This document shows, one piece after another, positions 44,452-51,824 of a DNA stretch of 64,000 bases (within the stretch, counting starts at the first letter, position 1; each line of letters starts with the position of its first letter). Source of the DNA: Legionellaceae bacterium (lineage in GTDB: Bacteria; Pseudomonadota; Gammaproteobacteria; Legionellales; Legionellaceae); the NCBI GenBank assembly GCA_011087865.1, contig JAALKW010000001.1:45475-109474 (forward strand). Reading direction: 5' to 3'. Both the position numbers and the translations under genes were made by a program. The notes under the pieces were generated by a model. The model saw only the letters and a list, made by a program, of their open reading frames with translations. It searched no databases and was not told the origin of the DNA.

Positions 44452-45639
44452 ATGAGTCATATATATGTAGTAGACATTTTGCGTACCCCTGTTGGGAAGG
44501 CGCCTCGCGGCGTGTTTAAAAACACACTGCCAGATGATTTATTAGGGGTTACAATCAAAGCATTAGAAGCACGCCAGTCTCATATTAACTGGGCTGATAT
44601 TCAAGACGTTGTCATAGGTTGTGCCATGCCAGAAGCTGAACAAGGCATGAATATTGCAAGAATTGCGAGTTTACTGAGTGGTTTGCCAGATACGGTGCCT
44701 GCTATGACGATTAATCGTTTTTGCTCATCAGGCGTGCAAAGTATTGCAACCGCAGGCGCCGCTTTACCTGATGGTACTGAGCCTGCATTGGCGTTAGCTG
44801 GTGGCCTTGAAAGCATGTCTCGTGTGCCACTTGGCGGTAATAAATATACAATAAACCCAGCTATTTTTGAAAATGAACAGATTGCTATTGCATATGGTAT
44901 GGGCATTACTGCTGAAAAAGTAGCAAAAAAATGGAACATCTCTCGTGAAGCGCAAGATAATTTTGCAGTTGAAAGCCACAAACGTGCCGTTCTAGCGATG
45001 GAGCGGGGTGATTTTCTGGATGAAATTGCACCTGTTTTAGTGAAGCATCGCATGCCTGATTTAAAAACCGGTCAAGTCACACTGAAAGAGCAACTCATCA
45101 CACAAGATGAAGGCCCGCGCAGTGATACATCCTATGAAAAAATTTCAAAATTAAAGCCCGTTTTTTCGGCCAAAGGCTCAGTGACTGCAGGAAATACCTC
45201 ACAAATGAGTGATGGTGCAGGTATTGCCTTACTTGCCAATGAGGCGGCATTGAAGGCGTATGCGCTTCAGCCATTAGGCAGATTAGTCAGCTTTGCTGTG
45301 GCAGGTGTGCCACCTGAGGTGATGGGGATAGGCCCGGTCCATGCGATTCCAAAAGCATTAAAACAAGCAGGACTAAGCCTTGATCAAATAGATTGGATTG
45401 AGTTAAATGAAGCCTTTGCAGCACAAGCATTGGCTGTGATAGAAACTTTGGATTTACCGCGTGATAAAGTCAATCCACTCGGTGGAGCGATTGCATTGGG
45501 GCATCCCTTAGGGGCAACAGGTACTCTTAAGGCGGCAACGCTTCTACATGGTTTACGTCGTACAAAAGGCAAATATGGTATGGTCACCATGTGTATTGGG
45601 ACAGGCATGGGTGCAGCTGCTATTTTTGAGGCGTTATAA
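44452..45639 (+). CDS. fadA: Acetyl-CoA acyltransferase (beta-oxidation thiolase)
   Basis: This 395-residue thiolase has NRFCSSG (nucleophile Cys), GGLESMSRVPLG, NEAFAAQALA (His/Asn region NEAFA), GGAIALGHPLGATG (active-site His) and a final CIGTGMGAAAIFE (second Cys). It splits 3-ketoacyl-CoA with CoA. AAGGAG lies eight bases before the ATG. It is the second gene of the fadN-fadA operon. Confidence 0.94.
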   Translation: MSHIYVVDILRTPVGKAPRGVFKNTLPDDLLGVTIKALEARQSHINWADIQDVVIGCAMPEAEQGMNIARIASLLSGLPDTVPAMTINRFCSSGVQSIATAGAALPDGTEPALALAGGLESMSRVPLGGNKYTINPAIFENEQIAIAYGMGITAEKVAKKWNISREAQDNFAVESHKRAVLAMERGDFLDEIAPVLVKHRMPDLKTGQVTLKEQLITQDEGPRSDTSYEKISKLKPVFSAKGSVTAGNTSQMSDGAGIALLANEAALKAYALQPLGRLVSFAVAGVPPEVMGIGPVHAIPKALKQAGLSLDQIDWIELNEAFAAQALAVIETLDLPRDKVNPLGGAIALGHPLGATGTLKAATLLHGLRRTKGKYGMVTMCIGTGMGAAAIFEAL

Positions 45640-45658
45640 GCAGATACGCCTCAAAAAT
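45622..45658 (+). terminator. Inverted repeat across the fadA stop codon
   Basis: ATTTTTGAGGCGT (45622-45634) is exactly reverse-complementary to ACGCCTCAAAAAT (45646-45658) around an 11-base loop. It sits between convergent genes, so it can form in RNA from either side. No separate T run follows the stem, so it may act as a bidirectional but weak terminator or as an RNA-end protector. Confidence 0.6.
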
Positions 45659-45665
45659 AATGACT

Positions 45666-46040
45666 TTATGGCGGTGGCGGCTTCGGCCCATCGCCGGATG
45701 GTTTTATCGTGATCTGGGTTGCTGTCGTATTTTTAACTGAAAATAAGCAATAATTCAGGGTGTTCAGCCTGCAACCTTCGTATGTGTACCCAGATGTGTC
45801 AATTTTTATGCCTGCTGCAGCGTATGTTCGATTAGGCACAACGGTTTGAATACTTAAATCTTCTTGTGTGATGGTATAGTTTTGGCAGGTAACAGGGCCA
45901 TTTCCATTGAGGCAAAGAGCGATTTTAAGTTCGGTATCTAGCGATTTACCACGTTCTGTAATCGTAAAAAAATCACCGGTATTTGCATATGCAGGTAAAT
46001 ATAAAAAAGAAAAGATAAGCGCCATCCATAGATGCTTCAT
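45666..46040 (-). CDS. Small secreted protein, Legionella-type repeat-like domain
   Basis: This 124-residue protein has a signal peptide ending in AYA (about 1-19). The mature region CLNGNGPVTCQNYTITQEDLSIQTVVPNRTYAAAGIKIDTSGYTYEGCRLNTLNYCLFSV, with four Cys, resembles a beta-rich unit that I know occurs in secreted Legionellales proteins. A Pro-rich tail (KPPPP) follows. Function is unknown. It is transcribed in the same direction as the beta-barrel and fis genes upstream. Confidence 0.72.
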   Translation of the reverse strand: MKHLWMALIFSFLYLPAYANTGDFFTITERGKSLDTELKIALCLNGNGPVTCQNYTITQEDLSIQTVVPNRTYAAAGIKIDTSGYTYEGCRLNTLNYCLFSVKNTTATQITIKPSGDGPKPPPP

Positions 46041-46074
46041 GTTGATAATCCTTTTTTAATCTAATATTGAGTAT

Positions 46075-46851
46075 TTAAATCATAATTGCGCATAAAATTG
46101 CATTTGCATACATGGTGCCAGTATATAATTTACCAGGGACCTGGCTGTTTGCAGATACAAAATTATTTTTCCCTAAATACATAAATCGGTAGCCACACTC
46201 CAGTGGCGCATTGCCAAAAGCATTTTCTTTTTTTATCCCAATGCCTGCAGTTGCTGCAAGCGTTGTATTCGAATGACTGAAAAATAAGGTTTCAGGAATA
46301 CTTGTACTGCCATCCAATGAAGATGTGTCAAGGTTATCTGCTTTGGTAAAGTTTGGGCCTATGCCTGCATCAAGGGTTAAAGCATAAGTATTTGATGGGG
46401 TATACATCGTTGATTTTGCCATGGCGTACAGCGGATAATGTCTCACTGTGTAATGATAAGCTAAATTTGTGAATAAACCTTCTTGGACAATGTGTCCTTC
46501 TGCGGCGGTTTTAGGTAGAAAAAAAAGATTGATGCCATAGTGCATTTCATATGCACTGTAGGCTTGACCTGATAAATAATATCCAAGACCGACAAGACCA
46601 CTAAAACTGGTTTTATTGGTAATGCGGTAAGTGTCCCCAATTAGGTTTGTGATGTCGACATGTTGCGTTTTTCCTTGTGTGCCAAAGTACCCTCCCAGTT
46701 GGAGTGTAAAATATTCGTTGATGATGGGCGGGGAATAAGAAAAAACGAGTGTAGGTAATAAGCTAAATAAGAACCACATAAAGTAAACCAGGAAAGAGGG
46801 GGCTCTTCCTGGTTTGTTTAATATTTTTTGATTAAATAAAGCATTATTCAT
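46075..46851 (-). CDS. Outer-membrane beta-barrel protein
   Basis: This 258-residue protein has an N-terminal signal or anchor (about 20-38). Alternating hydrophobic/polar strands follow: YFTLQLGGYFG, SFSGLVGLGYYL, TLAATAGIGIKK and a final barrel strand GTMYANAILCAIMI. It looks like the Legionella family of about 250-residue surface barrel proteins. The start overlaps the fis stop by eight bases, so barrel translation may depend on fis translation. The function is unknown. Confidence 0.72.
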   Translation of the reverse strand: MNNALFNQKILNKPGRAPSFLVYFMWFLFSLLPTLVFSYSPPIINEYFTLQLGGYFGTQGKTQHVDITNLIGDTYRITNKTSFSGLVGLGYYLSGQAYSAYEMHYGINLFFLPKTAAEGHIVQEGLFTNLAYHYTVRHYPLYAMAKSTMYTPSNTYALTLDAGIGPNFTKADNLDTSSLDGSTSIPETLFFSHSNTTLAATAGIGIKKENAFGNAPLECGYRFMYLGKNNFVSANSQVPGKLYTGTMYANAILCAIMI

Positions 46852-47146
46852 CTGTTAGACGAAAGTACTTTGTTCCAAAATAGCGTTGTAATTTTTTACG
46901 AATGGTACCACGGCTAATACCCAATATTTTTGCTGCTTGAAGCTGATTTCCACGCCGTTTTTCCATTACCGCTTGTAATAAAGGTGGCTCTACTTCAGAA
47001 AGAATCATGTCATATAGATCATGAATGGGCTTGTTCTTGTTTTCAACGAGGAATCGGTTTACAAGTTGGTAAACCAAATCTTGTAAGCCTTGGTCTTGTG
47101 TTGTGGATCTAGTGGTTGTCATTGTACTAGGTTCAGTAACGTTCAT
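46844..47146 (-). CDS. fis: Fis-family DNA-binding protein
   Basis: This 100-residue protein has the C-terminal Fis helix-turn-helix: EPPLLQAVMEKRRGNQLQAAKILGISRGTIRKKLQRY. The N-terminal dimerisation part has LVNRFLVENKNKP. AAGGAAG precedes the ATG at 47146. Fis bends DNA and adjusts rRNA and virulence gene expression, and Legionella carry several Fis paralogues that control effectors. Here it is coupled to a barrel gene rather than to dusB, the usual enterobacterial partner. Confidence 0.88.
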   Translation of the reverse strand: MNVTEPSTMTTTRSTTQDQGLQDLVYQLVNRFLVENKNKPIHDLYDMILSEVEPPLLQAVMEKRRGNQLQAAKILGISRGTIRKKLQRYFGTKYFRLTDE

Positions 47147-47262
47147 CGCAACTTCCTTAATTCTTGATTAAATCACTGCTGTTCTCAGGCGTTCAAGCGA
47201 ATTCTAAAACGCGAATTCATAGTACATGAAACTTAATTGTTAATCTAGTCCATTCTGTGACA

Positions 47263-48447
47263 TTAGCGCAGTTTTTTTTCTCGCTCGAGCATTGATAGGA
47301 CCAAATCGGGGAGTGAACAGTCGGCCTGCTCTGTAGAAAGGCTTTGTTTTAATGATTTTAAATGCGTCTGAATCGCATGTTTCAAGGGGGTTTTGTTTGT
47401 ATCAAGTAATTGAATCAACACGTTTGTCAGCTCTTCAGGATTAAAATCATATTGTAATAATTCAGGGACTATCATTTGATTGCTGAGTAAGTTACATAAA
47501 CCAATGTATTGCACACGCAAGAAAATAGAAGCAGCAAGATAGCTGACCAAGCCCACTTTATAAATAATACACATCGGTTTTTCTAGTAGGGCGCATTCAA
47601 GGGACGCAGTCCCTGAGGCAACGATAATGGCATCACTGATGCCTGCAATATCGGTGGCTTTTTGATTTTGAATAAACGTACAAGGGATAGACTGTGTTTG
47701 ATGAGTGGGCCAAAAGCGTTTCAGGTATTCGGGTGTCAGTGTATTTGCAACAGGAATGACAATATGTAAATCCGGGTAAAGTGTTATTAATCGAAGTGCT
47801 GTTTGATAAAATACAGGCATATGGCGTTCAACTTCGTTGATACGACTGCCTGGCAACATGGCGAGTAATCGTTTATTTTGAGGCAAGCCAAATGTGTCAC
47901 GAGAAGGGGAGGCTTTGGTCTCTGTGTGTAAGTTTTGAGTGAGTGGATGCCCAACAAATGAAACAGGAACATGGGCTGTTTCATATATTTTTTTCTCGAA
48001 AGGGAAAATCACAGCCATATGATCAACCGAGGCCTGGATGCGTTTAATGCGTCCAGGTTTCCAAGCCCATAGTTGAGGACTGATGTAATAAATAATTTTA
48101 AGGTTTAAATACTTTTTTGCATAATCCGCTAAGCGTAAATTAAAGCCTGGGTAATCGACCAATATCAGCAGGTCAGGTTTTGTTTGTTTCAAGTGCGATT
48201 GAATGGCTCTATAAGCGCGCTTAATGGTTTTAAAGTGCTTTAGCACTTCAAGGATGCCAGTGACCCCAAAGCGTGCTAAATCACTTATCAGCTCGACGCC
48301 TTCAGCTTGCATTTTTTGTCCACCAATACCACTGAACTTAGCATGTGGTATTGATAGTTTTAATTCACGAACCAAAGCTGCTGCATGGAGGTCGCCAGAA
48401 GCTTCCCCTGCAATCAGTACAAGATGTTTAGGCGTTTGCTTCGGCAT
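47263..48447 (-). CDS. lpxB: Lipid-A-disaccharide synthase
   Basis: This 394-residue GT19 enzyme joins UDP-2,3-diacylglucosamine and lipid X. Marks are IAGEASGDLHAA (about 12-23), SGIGGQKMQAEGVEL, DYPGFNLRLADYAK, YYISPQLWAWKPGR, FVGHPL, LAMLPGSRINEVERHMP and ASGTASLECAL. It sits just after the Gfo/Idh oxidoreductase gene (20-base overlap). That fits lipid A carrying GlcN3N, as known in Legionella, though this is inference. Confidence 0.96.
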   Translation of the reverse strand: MPKQTPKHLVLIAGEASGDLHAAALVRELKLSIPHAKFSGIGGQKMQAEGVELISDLARFGVTGILEVLKHFKTIKRAYRAIQSHLKQTKPDLLILVDYPGFNLRLADYAKKYLNLKIIYYISPQLWAWKPGRIKRIQASVDHMAVIFPFEKKIYETAHVPVSFVGHPLTQNLHTETKASPSRDTFGLPQNKRLLAMLPGSRINEVERHMPVFYQTALRLITLYPDLHIVIPVANTLTPEYLKRFWPTHQTQSIPCTFIQNQKATDIAGISDAIIVASGTASLECALLEKPMCIIYKVGLVSYLAASIFLRVQYIGLCNLLSNQMIVPELLQYDFNPEELTNVLIQLLDTNKTPLKHAIQTHLKSLKQSLSTEQADCSLPDLVLSMLEREKKLR

Positions 48448-49396
48448 GTCGTTCAGCGAGATTATGATGAATTAAATCTGAAATTTGAGCGGCCGTTGAA
48501 AGGGCAGACTGACCTTCTTCGCCTGTGACCAATGGCGCTGTATTATTAATAATGCAGGTAATAAAAGCTTTAATTTCTTCAAGTAGCGCATCACCTTTTT
48601 CAAATACAGACTGATGGCGTGCCACATCTGGAATACCAGGAAACATTTCGCCTTCACCTTTGGTGAAAACAGCCAGTTTTTTTGCTTGATAATCAATAGA
48701 AATATAGCTATTTTTTTGAAAAATACGGGTTTTTCGTTCAGTTTTAAAGCTAACACGGCTTGCAGTCACGTTAGCAATGCAATGGTTTTCAAATGTAATA
48801 CGAGCATTGGCAATATCGACCGATGGGGAGAGTACAGGTGCGCCATGTGCTTCGAGTGATTTAATCGGTGAGTGGACAATGGTTTGAATAATATCAATAT
48901 CATGAATCATTAAATCAAGCACAACATTGACATCTGTGCCCCGGGGATTAAACGGCGCCAAGCGATTGGACTCAATAAATAACGGCTTTTCTAGGTGTTC
49001 ATCGAGCGCTAAACGCGCTGCATTAAACCGTTCAAGATGACCTACTTGCAGTTTGGCTTTATGTTTTTTTGCCAGAGCAATCAAGGCTTCTGCTTCTGCG
49101 ACAGTTTCTGTCATGGGCTTTTCAATGAGCACATGAATACCTTGTGTCAAACATGTTTTTGCAATGTCATAATGTGCGCTGGTGGTTGCAGCAATGCAAA
49201 CCGCGTCAACGTCTTCAAGCAGTTGGTGATAGTCTTGATAAGCAGGCACGTTAAATTCTTTTGCTGCAGCCTGACAGGCTGAAGCATCGACATCGCATAC
49301 GGCCACTAATTTTGCCTTTTCAAGCATTTGAATTTTTTGGGCATGGAAGCGTCCCAAGTAACCAACACCGATAACGGCACATCTAATAGGGTTCAT
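48428..49396 (-). CDS. Gfo/Idh/MocA-family oxidoreductase, possibly UDP-GlcNAc 3-dehydrogenase
   Basis: This 322-residue protein has a Rossmann domain (AVIGVGYLGRFHAQK, with CDVDAS), the conserved EKPMTET and the C-terminal alpha/beta domain with MIHDIDIIQ. Gfo/Idh enzymes oxidise a sugar hydroxyl with NAD(P). Next to lpxB the likely role is GnnA, which with aminotransferase GnnB makes UDP-GlcNAc3N for lipid A in Acidithiobacillus and Legionella. No aminotransferase is visible in the window. The overlap with lpxB suggests one operon. Confidence 0.85.
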   Translation of the reverse strand: MNPIRCAVIGVGYLGRFHAQKIQMLEKAKLVAVCDVDASACQAAAKEFNVPAYQDYHQLLEDVDAVCIAATTSAHYDIAKTCLTQGIHVLIEKPMTETVAEAEALIALAKKHKAKLQVGHLERFNAARLALDEHLEKPLFIESNRLAPFNPRGTDVNVVLDLMIHDIDIIQTIVHSPIKSLEAHGAPVLSPSVDIANARITFENHCIANVTASRVSFKTERKTRIFQKNSYISIDYQAKKLAVFTKGEGEMFPGIPDVARHQSVFEKGDALLEEIKAFITCIINNTAPLVTGEEGQSALSTAAQISDLIHHNLAERHAEANA

Positions 49397-49485
49397 AATA
49401 AAAGGGGAAATTTAAGGTTGACGAAGTATGACATTTTACGCAGGTCATGGCAATTTTAGGCAAGATAAAAAAAACACAAGATATG

Positions 49486-49514
49486 TTGAAAATAAGATCA
49501 ACATCACTTATAAT
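49486..49514 (+). promoter_or_regulatory. Strong promoter upstream of the 49558 gene
   Basis: TTGAAA (49486-49491) and perfect TATAAT (49509-49514) are 17 bases apart. Transcription would begin near 49521, which rules out the in-frame start at 49447 and supports a start at 49537 or 49558. Confidence 0.7.
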
Positions 49515-49557
49515 AACCCAAGTTTTTAGTGGCAGGATGAATCAGTGGGGCTATAGC

Positions 49558-50850
49558 ATGACAGATTTCAGAAGCGTTGAAGGTTATTATCAACCAATAC
49601 CATTAACACCTGAGCAACAAGTATTATTCTCAAAGCACCTGGAAGTTGAGCTGGCATTGGCAGAGGTTAGGGCGCAACATGATATTTCGTTATCCATATT
49701 TAGAACACAAAAATTAGATGCGATACGTCATTTTTTAGCATTAAATACAAATGCGTTGGGTGCTTTAGCAAGTACTCCAGCGCTTCAGGCTTTAATAGCC
49801 AATTTAAACGCATATGTTGCTGAGACAGAACTAGACGCAGCACTAGACACAGAACTAGACATCGAAGCATCGGTGCGTGCTTGTATGAAAGTACATGTAA
49901 ACTCGGATGATAGTATTAATGGTTTTTTAAGTCCAACGATGAATTTGGACACGCATACTTTTCCTTTGCCTAATCGGAGGCGAGATGCCGCGGTTGCAGT
50001 GGCGAAGTTATTTAAGCCTTTAATAGCAGATATTAAGGGGGCATATGCACCGGTTGTTGATGCCGAGGTCCGTATCGCTCCGTTATCTGCAAGGCTCGAC
50101 AACACGATAGATGAAAAAAAGAAGCAAAACAAACCGCTAAAAATAAAACTTTTGGAGGCAGTATATAATCTCCGATCGGCTTCTCACGGGCTTTATTTAC
50201 GTAATTATGCTTTGGATCGTTTAATAGATGAAGTTGAGAGACCAAATTTTGCTTTTGATGCCTGTTATCTTGATCCTCAAAATCCCCCTGAAATACACGA
50301 TATTTTTAGTGCTCATCGAGCGAATCTTGCATTAGTGAGCGAAAATCTCGAAGCGGCTCGTGCTGATTTCCATCATCGCAAGACAAGGTTGTTGGATAGG
50401 CTTCGCCTGACCATCGGAGCATTGGCAGAAAAATTACCAGAAGATAGTGAGTTTGATGATGTAAGACATATCTGCACATCAATCAATACGATTTTAAATA
50501 CACCGGTTGTGATGTTGACACCCCTGAATGATTTAATGGGGCATTTGCATGATGAGGACTTAGATGCACAGATGCGAGCGGCTTATTTCCATAAGGATTG
50601 GAGTCAGTGTGAAGGTTTGTCTGATATGGCAGGCTATGTGATGCATGCGATAGAGTCGGCTATACGATGGTGCCTAGCGTGGATTTATATTTGCTCAAGC
50701 ACACCTAAAACAGAGATGACCCGTGAAAATTATTTTTTCAAAGGTCCTGAGCAATCGATTAAAAGTGAGTATGACAGTGCGTTAGACGATTTACGTGCGA
50801 TTGAGACATTGCTTGCTGTAGAAGAAGATGAGATTGCAGCCAGGCTTTAA
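49558..50850 (+). CDS. Helical effector-like protein of unknown function
   Basis: The ATG at 49558 follows GTGGGG, giving 430 residues. The ATG at 49537 is an alternative, and 49447 is excluded by the promoter between them. The protein is mostly helical, with an Ala/Leu/Asp-rich stretch (AETELDAALDTELDIEA) and a Lys-rich segment (DEKKKQNKPLK). Near the C-terminus a hydrophobic segment (AIRWCLAWIYICS) is followed by ENYFFKGPEQSIKSEYDSAL. That plan resembles the C-terminus of the frameshifted gene at 16023-16406. No family is recognised. Confidence 0.72.
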   Translation: MTDFRSVEGYYQPIPLTPEQQVLFSKHLEVELALAEVRAQHDISLSIFRTQKLDAIRHFLALNTNALGALASTPALQALIANLNAYVAETELDAALDTELDIEASVRACMKVHVNSDDSINGFLSPTMNLDTHTFPLPNRRRDAAVAVAKLFKPLIADIKGAYAPVVDAEVRIAPLSARLDNTIDEKKKQNKPLKIKLLEAVYNLRSASHGLYLRNYALDRLIDEVERPNFAFDACYLDPQNPPEIHDIFSAHRANLALVSENLEAARADFHHRKTRLLDRLRLTIGALAEKLPEDSEFDDVRHICTSINTILNTPVVMLTPLNDLMGHLHDEDLDAQMRAAYFHKDWSQCEGLSDMAGYVMHAIESAIRWCLAWIYICSSTPKTEMTRENYFFKGPEQSIKSEYDSALDDLRAIETLLAVEEDEIAARL

Positions 50851-50939
50851 TCTGAATGTCGTGCAGGATTTAAACTTTGCTGCTATGCTCAAATACAGGT
50901 GATTAAAAGGGATTTTAAGTTTTAAAATAAGGAGCTTTT

Positions 50940-51365
50940 GTGTATAGCAATATTTTGCATGCAACGGATTTTAGTGAAACCCATTTTGAGCTATGCGAGC
51001 AAGCTGTAGCACTTTCAAAAAAACTGGGTGCCTGTTTATATTTAATTCATGTTATTGAAGCACCGAAAAGCTTACAAGTTGCACAAGGTCTTGGGTTTGC
51101 TGAAATAGGGGCTCCCGTTAAAGACGATGCTGAAGTGGTGATGAAAGTGTTGGGTGATGCGTTACATTTACCTAAAAAACAGCTTTTCGTTGAAGCAGGC
51201 CCTGTCAAGCAGCGTGTGCTTGAAAAGCTAGTGGCATTAAACTGTGACTTACTGGTGGTGGGGAGTCATCGACCACACGACTTGTCTGAAATTTTAGGTG
51301 GTACTGCACGCAGTTTGGTTGAACATGCGCCAAGTGATGTATTAACACTACGCACTCAGCGCTAG
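50940..51365 (+). CDS. Universal stress protein (UspA family)
   Basis: This 141-residue protein starts with GTG after AAGGAG. The USP fold is clear: ILHATDFSE at the first strand, LYLIHVIEAP, and the C-terminal VVGSHRPHDLSEILGGTARSLVEHAPSDVL (ATP-binding pattern G-x2-H-x9-G-S/A). Family members help survival in starvation or stress. There is no partner gene next to it. Confidence 0.92.
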   Translation: MYSNILHATDFSETHFELCEQAVALSKKLGACLYLIHVIEAPKSLQVAQGLGFAEIGAPVKDDAEVVMKVLGDALHLPKKQLFVEAGPVKQRVLEKLVALNCDLLVVGSHRPHDLSEILGGTARSLVEHAPSDVLTLRTQR

Positions 51366-51370
51366 TTGAT

Positions 51371-51523
51371 TTAATACCACATGTTTTGGCTGGTTGAGCA
51401 ATAATCACAGCTAGAGCAACAGCCAACAGTACTCATGTTTGCACAAGACATATCGGTGTTACAGCATCCTGCGAGAAAAGCAAAGCAGACACCCAGCAAA
51501 CAAAAATATCGTAAGGTTTTCAT
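51371..51523 (-). CDS. Tiny cysteine-rich lipoprotein (50 residues)
   Basis: The ATG at 51523 has AGGA upstream, and a TAA at 51371-51373 ends the frame. The 50 residues comprise a signal peptide with lipobox FLAGC (Cys20) and a mature part CCNTDMSCANMSTVGCCSSCDYC that is extremely rich in cysteine. It pairs with a second tiny lipoprotein gene 47 bases upstream. It resembles entericidin-like lipoproteins in size, but the Cys content is unusual and no family is claimed. Confidence 0.65.
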   Translation of the reverse strand: MKTLRYFCLLGVCFAFLAGCCNTDMSCANMSTVGCCSSCDYCSTSQNMWY

Positions 51524-51570
51524 AAGTCATCCTATTTGTTTGTTTATGCAAACTAAGTATACAAATAGAA

Positions 51571-51693
51571 TTATATTTTTACAAGTTTTAAGATATTTGA
51601 GCTTAAACTATAGCTTTCTTTACCACAACATCCACTCAGTTGTGTGATAGCAAGCATGCTTATGATCAAACATAGTAAGCTTATTTTTTTCAT
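51571..51693 (-). CDS. Tiny lipoprotein (40 residues)
   Basis: The ATG at 51693 follows AGGA by six bases, and the TAA lies at 51571-51573. The 40 residues comprise a signal peptide with Cys22 in a lipobox-like QLSGC, then a short mature part (CCGKESYSLSSNILKLVKI) ending in a possible amphipathic helix. The size and layout recall entericidin-type lipoproteins. It is on the same strand as the tiny lipoprotein at 51371-51523, so the two may form a small operon. Confidence 0.6.
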   Translation of the reverse strand: MKKISLLCLIISMLAITQLSGCCGKESYSLSSNILKLVKI

Positions 51694-51824
51694 CTCGATT
51701 CCTATTTTTATTTTTCTTGTTACCTAAGTGTATGAAGTGTTTCTTATATTTTCAAATAAAGAGGATCATTGCTTTTTTTTAAATTTCTAGAGATGATACA
51801 AAGGCAAAGTAATAAGGGGATTAG

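Noticed and set aside
44601..45053. Minus-strand open frame of 150 residues
   Set aside because: It is the shadow of fadA, with Cys/Ser/Ala-rich composition typical of antisense frames.
49447..49557. Upstream start for the 49558 gene
   Set aside because: A strong promoter lies downstream of 49447, so this part would not be transcribed from it.
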